From Candidatus Aminicenantes bacterium UBA4820 (lineage in GTDB: Bacteria; Acidobacteriota; UBA4820), in NCBI GenBank assembly GCA_002402325.1, contig DHFQ01000063.1:1-15509 (forward strand): 15,509 nt of DNA. Direction: 5' to 3'. Position 1 is the stretch's first letter, and each line of letters starts with the position of its first letter. The notes beneath the pieces were generated by a model that saw nothing but the letters and a program-made list of their open reading frames with translations, had not been told where the DNA came from and did no database searches. Below, piece by piece: positions 1 to 7,555 of this stretch. The translations under genes were made by a program, and so were the position numbers.

Positions 1-180
1 ATACCCCTGATGAACCTCCCTTTTCTTCCTCGCATCTTACCCATCTAAGTCTATGTTCCCTACCATCCCTTTATCTTTCCCCTGATAGGAGATTCTCGTT
101 TTGATGTTAAATTCTTACTGCTATTATCTTTTGATAACAACGCTTTATAGCAATGTCGGATTCTGGGAGTGAAATTTCTC
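1..180. other. Left-edge stretch with no supported gene
   Basis: The first ~90 bases are strongly pyrimidine-rich on the plus strand, and no reading frame on either strand resembles a known protein. A purine-rich GGGAGG on the minus strand (complement of 16-21) lies 12 bases before the window edge and could be the ribosome site of a minus-strand gene starting just outside, but no start codon is visible. A 23- to 24-codon plus-strand frame (101/104-172) follows an AGGAGA but looks like chance. I therefore leave the stretch unassigned. Confidence 0.5.
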
Positions 181-209
181 TTGAAAAAGATTTTTTTATC
201 ATTTATGAT
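181..209 (+). promoter_or_regulatory. Sigma-70-type promoter of tRNA-Leu
   Basis: A TTGAAA box (181-186) and a TATGAT box (204-209) are separated by exactly 17 bases. Each differs from the vegetative consensus at one position. The expected transcription start near 215-217 leaves about 12 bases of leader before the tRNA at 228, a sensible geometry for a stable-RNA promoter. The surrounding AT-rich, T-tract sequence also fits a strong promoter. Confidence 0.75.
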
Positions 210-227
210 AATTTATCCGCTTTAAGT

Positions 228-312
228 GCGAAAGTGGCGGAATTGGCAGACGCGCAGGACTTAGGATCCTGTGGGGAAACCCGTGGGGGTTCAATTCCCC
301 CCTTTCGCACCA
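228..312 (+). tRNA. tRNA-Leu (anticodon UAG)
   Basis: A class II tRNA with every arm visible. The acceptor stem GCGAAAG (228-234) pairs with CTTTCGC (302-308), followed by discriminator A309 and an encoded CCA (310-312). The D-stem is 237-239/251-253 with the G-G pair at 245-246. The anticodon stem CAGGA/TCCTG (255-259/267-271) encloses a loop whose anticodon TAG is at 262-264 and reads CUA and other CUN leucine codons. A long variable arm (272-284) with a GGG/CCC stem is typical of leucine tRNAs. The T-stem is GGGGG/CCCCC (285-289/297-301) with loop TTCAATT. It is the only plus-strand gene seen, and it ends 3 bases before the stop codon of the converging priA. Confidence 0.97.
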
Positions 313-315
313 ACT

Positions 316-2718
316 CTACATCAAATTGGCAGGATCAACAAAACAAAAAATTGTTTTTCCAATTTCTTTTGAAAGGGAGGATTCCATAAATTCAGACAAA
401 ATGTTGTGCAGTCTTGTTCTCGTCTCAGTTTTTATTAAAATTTGAAACCTGAACTTCCCCTCAAGTCTTTGAATGGGGGCGGGATTTGGTCCTAACAATC
501 TCGCAATTGACTTGAATTTTTCATTTAAAAAAGATTTTGATTGCAAAGAGAGGCTGTACGCCTTCTCCTCATTTCTATGCTTTATCTCAATTTTTCCTAA
601 AGCCATAGTCGGTGGATAGTTTAAAAACTTTCTATATTTAATTTCATTTTCATAAAAGGTATCAAAATCCTGATTCACGGCACATTTTACAGCGTGATGC
701 TCGGGAAAATAGGATTGAACAACCACCTTCCCCTTTAACTCTCCCCTTCCCGCTCTACCTGCCGATTGTGTAATTAAATTAAATGCCCTCTCCGAGCACC
801 TGAAATCTGGCATTGAAAGGATAAAATCCGCGGAGATTATTCCCACGAGTGTAACCTGCGGGTTGTGATAACCTTTAGAAATCATTTGAGTTCCAACGAG
901 AATGTCAATCTTTTTGTTTTCAAAATCGCTCCACAACTTTTCATATTGGCTCTGCTTTACAATAATGTCTCTATCCATTCTTCCAATTCTGCAGTCAGGA
1001 AACTTCTCCTTTAAAATGTCCTCAATCTTTTCCGTTCCCTCCCCAAGAAATTGAAGGTTATCCCCCTCGCAATATGGACATTTCTTTGGAATTTGCTCTT
1101 TATGTCCGCAAAAATGGCACCTTAACTCATTTCTTTTTTTGTGAAATGTCAAAGCAATATCACAGTTTTTACACTTAATAGTTCTTCCACATTGCCTGCA
1201 AAGGATGAAAGTCGAATAACCAAGTCGGTTTCTCAAAATGACGATTTGCTCCTTCTTTTCAAGACTATTTTTTATCTCATCAAAGAGAACCTTTGAGATT
1301 ACCTCTTTAACCTTCGTCTCCCTGTAATGTTCCCTCATATCAACGATTTCAACCGAAGGGAGAATCGCTCCCTTTACCCTTTTTTTAAGAACGCATAGTT
1401 CATATTTTTTTGTGTCAACGGCATTGTAAAAAGATTCAATCGAGGGCGTTGCTGAACCAAGAACAACTGGGATTTTAAGAAGTGATCCACGCAAAATTGC
1501 CATATCCCTTGCATTGTAAAATGGCGGCTCAATCTGACGATAGGAAGAATCGTGCTCCTCATCAACGACAATAAGTTTGATATTTTCAAGCGGAGAAAAA
1601 AGGGCAGACCTTGGCCCAATAACGACCTTTGCCTCACCTTTTTTTATCCTCATATATTGCTTATCTCTCTCCTTTTCGCTCATTGCGGAGTGTAAAATTG
1701 CAAGGTTTCCTCCGAATCTTTCAAGAAGCCTTTTTGAAAGGTAACTGGCAAGTGAAATCTCAGGAACCAGATATATTGCACTTCCGCCATTTTTTAACAC
1801 TTCCTCAATCAATCTCAAATATATTTCAGTTTTTCCCGAACCAGTAACCCCATAAACGAGAAAGGTCTTGTGGGTGTTGAGTTTTAAGTGGGGTAAAATT
1901 TTGTTCAGGGCACTGCTTTGCTCGTCTGTAAGTATAAAATCCATTTCTCTTCTAATCACTTTTTGGGGAAGGTTATCAAAAATCTCTATGAAATTCATCT
2001 CTTCAAGTTCGGAAAGTGTGTAGTGGGGAACCTTCACCTCTTTTAAAATGTCAATCGCCCTCACAAAGCCCATCCCTTCAATCTTTTTTAGGTAGTCAAG
2101 AAGTTTAAGATGTTTTGGTGAAAGATGAAACCCCCTTATCTTATCATCAATCTCATCTTTTGATAAAAGTAAAGCGACTCTCTCCTCCCCGAGCCTTCTT
2201 TTTGCCATTGCAAAGGTTTCTTCCATCTCAATAGTTTGCGAAGAGATAGCCTTTGCAAGAAGCTTATCAACATTTTTAAACTTTGCTTTTAAAGTTGAAT
2301 AACTTTTTCCTCCTCCTTTCAATTCTTCAACAATTTCGTATAAAGGAGAATCCTCCTTCAATGAAATATTTTCAGAAACGAGTTTGTATCTTTTTCTTGG
2401 CTCAGGATTTAAAGAGGAAGGATAAGAATTTTTGAGGACAATTCCGAGCGGTGCAAGATAAAAATCTGCAAGTTCTTTTAAAAAAGAAAAGAGTTCTTCA
2501 TTAAAAAATGGTTCATCATCAAGTACAGCCTGTAAATCTTTCACATTATCAATTTTTTCTCCTTCAAAATCTACGATGTAACCAAGGAGTGTTCTTTTTC
2601 CAAATTGTGCAAGAACTCTCGCCCCAGATTTTATCTCCCCTAAGGTTTCTTTAGCCCTGTAAGTAAAATATTTCCTTATTGGAAGCGGAAATGCAACTCT
2701 CAATAACCTTTCATCCAT
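316..2718 (-). CDS. priA: Primosomal replication-restart helicase PriA
   Basis: PriA is the DEAH-type helicase that recognises collapsed replication forks and reloads the replisome. The 800-residue product has an N-terminal DNA-binding region (about 1-105), a winged-helix-like stretch (about 200-250), Walker A GVTGSGKTE (290-298), DEEH Walker B (386-389) and motif III LGSATPS (420-426). The zinc module has eight cysteines (C507, C510, C516, C519, C534, C537, C547, C550) within the helicase core. Motif V lies near 609-626 and motif VI QSAGRAGRG at 651-659. The protein is somewhat longer than the E. coli one (about 730). The ATG lies inside the end of lpxK (8-base overlap, ATGGATGA), and with only a weak GAGAA ahead of it translation probably depends on coupling. 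It is the last gene of the pyrG operon, and its 3' end converges on tRNA-Leu. Confidence 0.96.
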   Translation of the reverse strand: MDERLLRVAFPLPIRKYFTYRAKETLGEIKSGARVLAQFGKRTLLGYIVDFEGEKIDNVKDLQAVLDDEPFFNEELFSFLKELADFYLAPLGIVLKNSYPSSLNPEPRKRYKLVSENISLKEDSPLYEIVEELKGGGKSYSTLKAKFKNVDKLLAKAISSQTIEMEETFAMAKRRLGEERVALLLSKDEIDDKIRGFHLSPKHLKLLDYLKKIEGMGFVRAIDILKEVKVPHYTLSELEEMNFIEIFDNLPQKVIRREMDFILTDEQSSALNKILPHLKLNTHKTFLVYGVTGSGKTEIYLRLIEEVLKNGGSAIYLVPEISLASYLSKRLLERFGGNLAILHSAMSEKERDKQYMRIKKGEAKVVIGPRSALFSPLENIKLIVVDEEHDSSYRQIEPPFYNARDMAILRGSLLKIPVVLGSATPSIESFYNAVDTKKYELCVLKKRVKGAILPSVEIVDMREHYRETKVKEVISKVLFDEIKNSLEKKEQIVILRNRLGYSTFILCRQCGRTIKCKNCDIALTFHKKRNELRCHFCGHKEQIPKKCPYCEGDNLQFLGEGTEKIEDILKEKFPDCRIGRMDRDIIVKQSQYEKLWSDFENKKIDILVGTQMISKGYHNPQVTLVGIISADFILSMPDFRCSERAFNLITQSAGRAGRGELKGKVVVQSYFPEHHAVKCAVNQDFDTFYENEIKYRKFLNYPPTMALGKIEIKHRNEEKAYSLSLQSKSFLNEKFKSIARLLGPNPAPIQRLEGKFRFQILIKTETRTRLHNILSEFMESSLSKEIGKTIFCFVDPANLM

Positions 2719-3697
2719 TTCTCATTTTTTCTTCTAAGAGATTATAAAACCTCTCTTCATTTGATATTTTTAATTTAAGTACTGGATAAAGAATTTTATC
2801 CTTTAACCCTTCAAACTCTTTCCACTTTATATAATCTTTTTCTGAGGTTAAAATAAGATCGCACCCCTTCTCTTTAAAAATTTTTAGAACTTTCTCTAAA
2901 TCCTCTTTCTCTGGAAAGTGGTGATCCTCAAAAAATATTTTCTCCTCTATTTTAAAACCACTTTCAATTGCCATTTTCATAAAATAATCTGGATTTCCTA
3001 TCCCAAGAAGTAACAAAACTTTCTTATCTTTTAAATTATCGCTCAAAATTTTTGAAGGATAGAGAGATTTCTCCCAGAAAAAATCACCCTCAAAAACATC
3101 TTTATTTTCTAAAACCTTTTGAATCTTTCTGTTTAAAGATTGGTATTTTCCTTTTGTTATCATAACAAAGTCTGCATATTTTAGAGATTTTATCGGCTCT
3201 CTCTCTTTTCCATAAGGGAATGGCTTTAAATCATTCTGGTTTGATGCATCAATTAAGACTAAATCAACATCTCTTTTGACCCTTAAATGCTGAAATCCAT
3301 CATCAAGAAGGATTATATCGGGAATGGAGTCAACTACTTTTATTGCATCCAATCTATTTTCTGAAACAACCACATCGCAACTTGAATTTAATTTATAAAT
3401 AATCGCCTCTTCTCCAACTTCAGAAATTATACTCTCGTTTTTTACAAGGATGGTGCCCTTACTTTTCCTTTTGTACCCCCTTAGAACGATCAACACTTTT
3501 TTATTAAGTTTTGAGTAATAATCTGCAAGATGTAATGTAAACGGTGTCTTCCCGCTTCCTCCCATAGTAATATTACCAATTGAAACGGTTCTTGACGGAA
3601 AGGAGATTTGCCTAAGAATTTTTAGTTTATAAAGTTTCCTTCTTAAAAAATTTATCGCAACATACAAAAATCCTAAGGGGTAAAGTAGGATTTTCAT
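2711..3697 (-). CDS. lpxK: Tetraacyldisaccharide 4'-kinase (lipid A)
   Basis: LpxK uses ATP to phosphorylate the 4' position of tetraacyldisaccharide-1-phosphate at the inner face of the inner membrane, giving lipid IVA. Starting at the ATG at 3697 the product is 328 residues. A hydrophobic, membrane-associating helix comes first (LLYPLGFLYVAINFL, about 4-18), followed by P-loop GGSGKTP (46-52), the family motif DDGFQH (132-137), an FEDHHF segment near 256-261 and a TSEKDYIK segment near 284-291. The frame is open one codon further upstream to a TTG at 3700, but the ATG is preferred: it makes a TGATG stop/start junction (1-base overlap) with the upstream E1-like gene. The ribosome site is weak (AGG 6 bases before the TTG/ATG pair). 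It overlaps priA by 8 bases. With kdsA and kdsD it is the main evidence for a lipopolysaccharide-bearing cell. Confidence 0.93.
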   Translation of the reverse strand: MKILLYPLGFLYVAINFLRRKLYKLKILRQISFPSRTVSIGNITMGGSGKTPFTLHLADYYSKLNKKVLIVLRGYKRKSKGTILVKNESIISEVGEEAIIYKLNSSCDVVVSENRLDAIKVVDSIPDIILLDDGFQHLRVKRDVDLVLIDASNQNDLKPFPYGKEREPIKSLKYADFVMITKGKYQSLNRKIQKVLENKDVFEGDFFWEKSLYPSKILSDNLKDKKVLLLLGIGNPDYFMKMAIESGFKIEEKIFFEDHHFPEKEDLEKVLKIFKEKGCDLILTSEKDYIKWKEFEGLKDKILYPVLKLKISNEERFYNLLEEKMRNG

Positions 3698-4686
3698 CAA
3701 AAGCCTAATATCCTTGAGATAATTGAAAATCCATTTTTAATATCATTTATTTTGCTTAAAAACACTCTTCCATCTTTGTGGATTGAAAATTTATAGCCCT
3801 CGCTTTCAAATTCAAAAAGATATTCATTTTCAAAAAAAGATTTATCTTTTCTAAATTTTTCTTTGAGATTTTCATAATCAAATCTCTCTTTTCTCAACTT
3901 CACCATCAAGGTATCTCTGCCACAAAGGATTTCTCCTTTATTTTCATTTTCAAGAAATTTATAAATCTTCCTTCCGCAGCACTCGCAATTTATATCCTTT
4001 TCAACCTTAATTTTTATAAAAGAGTTTTCTTTCAAATCAATCGTAATAAAATCTCTAATTATTTTATCTTTCATTCCAAGTAAATATTTTGTGCACTCCA
4101 TCACCTGCATTGATGCAATAATTGGTGGAAGCGAAGGAAAAACACCAACCGTTTCACAGGTATCACCACTACCTATCTCTGGTTCTTGAAACAAACACCT
4201 TAAACACGCTCCACTTCCTGAATCAACAAAGAAAATGGAACCCTTCATCTCTATTACACCGCCATAGATAAAAGGTTTTTTTAATTTTGCTGAACAATCG
4301 TTTAAAAGAAACCTCGTTTCAAAGTTATCCGTTCCATCAATTACGATGTCGCACTCTTCAAAAAGATTAGAACACTCATCTGCATCAAGGTTTATATCCC
4401 TTGCTTCAACTTCGCATCCACCCTTTGATTTTATTTTTTCTTTCATCGCAAATACCTTAGGAATTCTTCCTTTGCAATCTTCAACATCATAAAAAAACTG
4501 CCTGAAAAGATTTTTTTCTTCTACCACATCTCTGTCTACAAGAATTATTTTTTTTAAAGGCAGTTTTGAAAGAATCATTGATGAGAAAGAGCCGAGCGCT
4601 CCTACACCTACAACTCCAACAATCTTACTCTCTAAAAGTTCAGGCGAAGTCTCAAATAATTTCTTTAGTTCATCTTTAAAATTCAT
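3697..4686 (-). CDS. ThiF/MoeB/HesA-family E1-like adenylyltransferase
   Basis: This family adenylates the C-terminal glycine of ubiquitin-like sulfur carriers (ThiS, MoaD and similar). The 329-residue product shows the Rossmann nucleotide site GVGALG (27-32), the acidic/arginine-finger segment DRDVVEEKNLFRQ (51-63, R62), GTDNFETR (118-125), a zinc site from C161/C164 and C234/C237, and a candidate catalytic C177 in a CETVGV segment that aligns with the thioester-forming cysteine of ThiF/MoeB. A C-terminal extension (about 250-329, with an LCGRDT segment and a later GYKFSIHKDGR segment) matches the small extra domain I know from some Bacillus-type ThiF/MoeB proteins. No ThiS, MoaD, rhodanese or JAMM gene is visible, so thiamine versus molybdopterin or another carrier cannot be chosen. 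It starts one base after the rodA stop and has no visible ribosome site, implying coupling. Confidence 0.88.
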   Translation of the reverse strand: MNFKDELKKLFETSPELLESKIVGVVGVGALGSFSSMILSKLPLKKIILVDRDVVEEKNLFRQFFYDVEDCKGRIPKVFAMKEKIKSKGGCEVEARDINLDADECSNLFEECDIVIDGTDNFETRFLLNDCSAKLKKPFIYGGVIEMKGSIFFVDSGSGACLRCLFQEPEIGSGDTCETVGVFPSLPPIIASMQVMECTKYLLGMKDKIIRDFITIDLKENSFIKIKVEKDINCECCGRKIYKFLENENKGEILCGRDTLMVKLRKERFDYENLKEKFRKDKSFFENEYLFEFESEGYKFSIHKDGRVFLSKINDIKNGFSIISRILGF

Positions 4687-4687
4687 T

Positions 4688-5794
4688 TTAAAAATGTTTT
4701 GAGGAAATGTTCAAGACAAGTCCACTTAAAAATGTAGTGGTTAAGAGAAATGTTCCACCATAGGAGAGGAATGGAATTGGTATTCCCATTATTGGAAAAA
4801 GTCCCAGCACCATAGCGATATTCACGATGGTATGGAACAAAAACAAGAAAAAGATAGAAAGGGCAACGAACCTTCCCTCGCGTGTCGTTGTGGTTTCTGC
4901 GACGGTCAGAAATTTTGAAAGCAAAATCAAAAAAAGAAAACAGACTGATGCAACTCCAATAAAGCCCAACTCTTCACCAACAACTGCGACGATAAAGTCA
5001 GTGTGCGGAGCTGGTAAAAATTTCAGCCTGTTCTGAGTACCGGAATGAAGTCCCTTTCCAAACATTTTCCCGCTTCCAACCGCGATTTTAGCCTGATTTA
5101 TCTGGTATCCCGCTTTTTTTGGGTCTCTTTGAGGATCCAAAAATGTAAGGATTCTCTCTTTCTGGTATGGTTTAAAAAATGAGAACCAGGAAATCCCGAA
5201 TAGCACAAGAGCAATGCATAATCCTATTATGGACCATTTCAAAATTTCTTTGAGTTTCAAATCAGAAAAAAATAGAATGGCAAGAAGAATTGAAATATAG
5301 GTAACCGCCGTTCCAAAATCAGGTTCAGCCATTATTAAAACCATCGGAAGCAGAACTATTCCAAACAAAATTGCAAAATCTCTTAAAGTGAAAGAATCCA
5401 ATTCCTGATCGCGGATATAAGACGCTGAAGCAAGGATTGTGAATGCTTTCATAACTTCGGAGGGCTGAAAACCCCACCCTCCAATAGCGAACCACGATTT
5501 AGAACCTGAAACACTCTTTCCCATAAAAGGCATAAGGAGAAGGATACATAAAAATAAAATATAAAAAATATAGCCATATTCAACCCAGATGGTATAGGGA
5601 ATATACAAAGTTAAACAAAAAACAAGAATTGCGAGGATTATGTAGATTGATTCCCTTGTGGCATAATTTTGAAGTTGGGTTCCTTCCGTAGCGGAAGTCA
5701 CCATCTCTCCTCCTAAAAAAATCAGTATAAGGACAATCACTATCCCTAAAAAATCCTGTTCTTTAAGAGAAAAGGTTACAGGCTTTTGAAACAA
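4688..5794 (-). CDS. rodA: SEDS peptidoglycan glycosyltransferase RodA
   Basis: RodA polymerises lipid II into glycan strands during cell elongation, together with a class B PBP. The 368-residue product is almost entirely hydrophobic, with about ten membrane segments. Family landmarks are a GSKSWFAIGGWGFQPSE segment (97-113), PDFGTA (158-163), RILTFLDP (214-221), the loop with FLPAPHTDF (259-267) whose D266 corresponds to the catalytic aspartate of RodA proteins, EE (274-275) and PFLSYGG (341-347). The FLPxxHTDF loop and PFLSYGG favour RodA over FtsW. The start is a TTG, chosen because it lies 8 bases after a good GGGGAG. The gene follows kdsD by 20 bases and is followed after one base by the E1-like gene. 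No partner PBP2 or mreBCD gene is present here. Confidence 0.93.
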   Translation of the reverse strand: MFQKPVTFSLKEQDFLGIVIVLILIFLGGEMVTSATEGTQLQNYATRESIYIILAILVFCLTLYIPYTIWVEYGYIFYILFLCILLLMPFMGKSVSGSKSWFAIGGWGFQPSEVMKAFTILASASYIRDQELDSFTLRDFAILFGIVLLPMVLIMAEPDFGTAVTYISILLAILFFSDLKLKEILKWSIIGLCIALVLFGISWFSFFKPYQKERILTFLDPQRDPKKAGYQINQAKIAVGSGKMFGKGLHSGTQNRLKFLPAPHTDFIVAVVGEELGFIGVASVCFLFLILLSKFLTVAETTTTREGRFVALSIFFLFLFHTIVNIAMVLGLFPIMGIPIPFLSYGGTFLLTTTFLSGLVLNISSKHF

Positions 5795-5802
5795 AATTTA
5801 GT

Positions 5803-5808
5803 CTCCCC
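5803..5808 (-). promoter_or_regulatory. Ribosome binding site deciding the rodA TTG start
   Basis: GGGGAG on the minus strand ends 8 bases before the TTG at 5792-5794. The next in-frame ATG is well inside the protein, about residue 31 and within the first membrane segment, so the TTG is the only start giving a complete SEDS N-terminus. Confidence 0.7.
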
Positions 5809-5814
5809 AAAAAA

Positions 5815-6774
5815 TTAAATAAGTTGAAGTTTCCATAGATCGTGAAGATGAATCACACCTTTTACAATTTTGTCCTCGCCACAAACAATTAAAGAGGTGA
5901 TCTTTCTTTGCTCCATCAAATTAAGTGCGTTTAAGGCAAGAGAATCCTCTTCAATCGTCAAAGGAGTTCTATTGGCGCACTCAATTGCCTTTTTTGAAAA
6001 AAGTTCTCCTTCAAACTTTTCTATTAGCCTTCTTAAATCACCATCGGTTATAATTCCTTGAAGCCTTGCCTTATCATCACATATAACTGCAACCCCAAGT
6101 TTTTTATCGGAAATGACATAGATGACATTTTTCATAATCTCTTCAGGTAAAACTTTCGGGATTTCATCCCCTTTATGCATCAACTCTTTAACCTTTAAAA
6201 ATCTTTTTCCTAATTTACCACCAGGATGAAATTTTGCAAAATCTTCCGCATTGAAATCTCTTCTTTGCATAAGTTCTGCCGAAATTGCATCACCAAGTGC
6301 AATTTGAACAGTGGTCGAAGCCATTGGAGCAAGATTCAAAGGACATCCCTCTTCTGAAACAGGCGTCAAAATAAAAATATCACTATTTTTTGCAAGAGTA
6401 GAATTTTTATTTGAAGAAACTCCTATCAATTTAATTCCAATCCTTTTTATAAATGGGATTAAGTTAATCACTTCATCGGTTTCACCGCTGTTTGAAAGAG
6501 CGAGGATGATATCCTCTTTTCTCAACATTCCTAAATCACCGTGGAGCGCCTCAGCAGGATGAAGAAAAAAACTCGGCGTTCCAGTGGAGGCAAGAGTTGC
6601 TGAAATTTTTCTTCCAACAATGCCGCTTTTCCCAAGCCCTGTCACAACAACTCTTCCCTCGCATTTCAACATCTCATCAATTGCCTTGTCAAAATTTTCA
6701 TCAAGGCTTTTCAAAAGTTTATCCAATTCCTTAATTTCAGTTTCAAGAACTTTTCTTGCAGAGTTGAATTCCAT
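5815..6774 (-). CDS. kdsD: D-arabinose-5-phosphate isomerase
   Basis: KdsD interconverts ribulose-5-phosphate and arabinose-5-phosphate, the substrate of the KdsA reaction encoded next door. The 319-residue product has a SIS sugar-isomerase domain (about 37-175) with GLGKSG (46-51), a HPAEALHGDLG segment (72-82) and SNSGETDE (94-101). A linker with KFHPGGKLGKR (181-191) leads to two CBS domains (about 197-252, with ITDGDLRR at 242-249, and about 262-319). Length and layout match the E. coli enzyme (328). The ATG follows the kdsA stop by 4 bases, and an AAGGTG in the kdsA end serves as ribosome site. Because kdsA is adjacent, KdsD (lipopolysaccharide branch) is a safer call than the paralogue GutQ. 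Confidence 0.94.
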   Translation of the reverse strand: MEFNSARKVLETEIKELDKLLKSLDENFDKAIDEMLKCEGRVVVTGLGKSGIVGRKISATLASTGTPSFFLHPAEALHGDLGMLRKEDIILALSNSGETDEVINLIPFIKRIGIKLIGVSSNKNSTLAKNSDIFILTPVSEEGCPLNLAPMASTTVQIALGDAISAELMQRRDFNAEDFAKFHPGGKLGKRFLKVKELMHKGDEIPKVLPEEIMKNVIYVISDKKLGVAVICDDKARLQGIITDGDLRRLIEKFEGELFSKKAIECANRTPLTIEEDSLALNALNLMEQRKITSLIVCGEDKIVKGVIHLHDLWKLQLI

Positions 6775-6778
6775 TACA

Positions 6779-7555
6779 TCACCTTGAAATTTCTTCTATC
6801 TTTAAAAGTTTTGTTACCAAAGTTTTGAATTTATCAAGTTTAAGCGCATTAGCCCCATCTGAAAGAGCCTTTGAAGGATTGTCGTGAACCTCAAAAAAGA
6901 AACCATCGACGAGTGAAGATGCTGCACACTTTGAAAGTGTCTCAATAAATTCAGGATCTCCTCCCGATTTACCCGATTCAGTAGAGGGTTTTTGAACTGA
7001 ATGTGTTGCATCAAATATTACAGGTACACCAAAATCCTTCATTATTTTTATTCCTCTAAAATCAACAACAAGATTGCCATATCCAAAAAATGTTCCTCTT
7101 TCCGTTAGATAAATTTCTTTACATCCGCTTTTTGAAAGTTTTTCGACGACAAATTTCATATCGTAGGGAGAAACAAACTGCCCCTTTTTAACATTTACAG
7201 CCCTTCCGCTTTTTGCCGATTCAACAAGCAAATCTGTCTGCCTGCAAAGAAAGGCAGGAATTTGAATCATATCAGCGACTTCAGCCACTTTTTCAACCTG
7301 AATGGTTTCGTGAACATCTGTGGTTATTTTAAGTCCGGTTCTCTTTTTTATTTCCTTTAAAATTTCACATCCTCTTTCAAGTCCCGGACCTCTGTAACTT
7401 TCAAGTGAAGTCCTATTTGCTTTGTCATAACTTGCCTTAAAAATCAAATCAATAGAGAGGTCTTCCCTTACAATTTTTAATCTTTCTGCGATCTTTAGAG
7501 AGTGTTCAAAACTTTCGATGACACAGGGACCAGAAATAAAAAATGGTTCACCCAT
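6779..7555 (-). CDS. kdsA: 3-deoxy-8-phosphooctulonate synthase, metal-dependent class
   Basis: KdsA condenses phosphoenolpyruvate with arabinose-5-phosphate to give Kdo-8-phosphate. The 258-residue TIM-barrel protein carries SGPCVIES near the N-terminus, KASYDKANRTS (40-50), an RGPG segment (55-58), DVHE (80-83) and FDATHSVQKP (181-190). Residues C11, H185, E222 and D233 match, in the same numbering, the metal ligands I recall for the Aquifex aeolicus enzyme. E. coli-type, metal-independent enzymes have asparagine at the first position. This therefore belongs to the class II, divalent-metal-requiring form. The ATG overlaps the pyrG stop by 8 bases (ATGGGTGA), with AGGATGG as ribosome site 9 bases upstream. 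Confidence 0.96.
   Translation of the reverse strand: MGEPFFISGPCVIESFEHSLKIAERLKIVREDLSIDLIFKASYDKANRTSLESYRGPGLERGCEILKEIKKRTGLKITTDVHETIQVEKVAEVADMIQIPAFLCRQTDLLVESAKSGRAVNVKKGQFVSPYDMKFVVEKLSKSGCKEIYLTERGTFFGYGNLVVDFRGIKIMKDFGVPVIFDATHSVQKPSTESGKSGGDPEFIETLSKCAASSLVDGFFFEVHDNPSKALSDGANALKLDKFKTLVTKLLKIEEISR

Noticed and set aside
101..172. Small plus-strand frame (TTG at 101 or ATG at 104, 23-24 codons) after an AGGAGA at 87-92
   Set aside because: It is very short, its composition looks random, and it has no recognisable peptide signature; it overlaps the stretch just before the tRNA promoter.
340..357. AT-only hairpin (stem 340-346/351-357) ending in T residues, as a tRNA or priA terminator
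   Set aside because: The stem holds a single G-C pair and lies inside the priA coding end; its stability is too low to call a terminator.
153..389. 78-codon plus-strand frame across the tRNA-Leu
   Set aside because: It runs straight through the tRNA gene and into the antisense of priA, so it is not a protein gene.
2711..3700. lpxK starting at the TTG at 3700
   Set aside because: The next codon is an ATG (3695-3697) that forms a TGATG junction with the upstream stop; the ATG is the better start.
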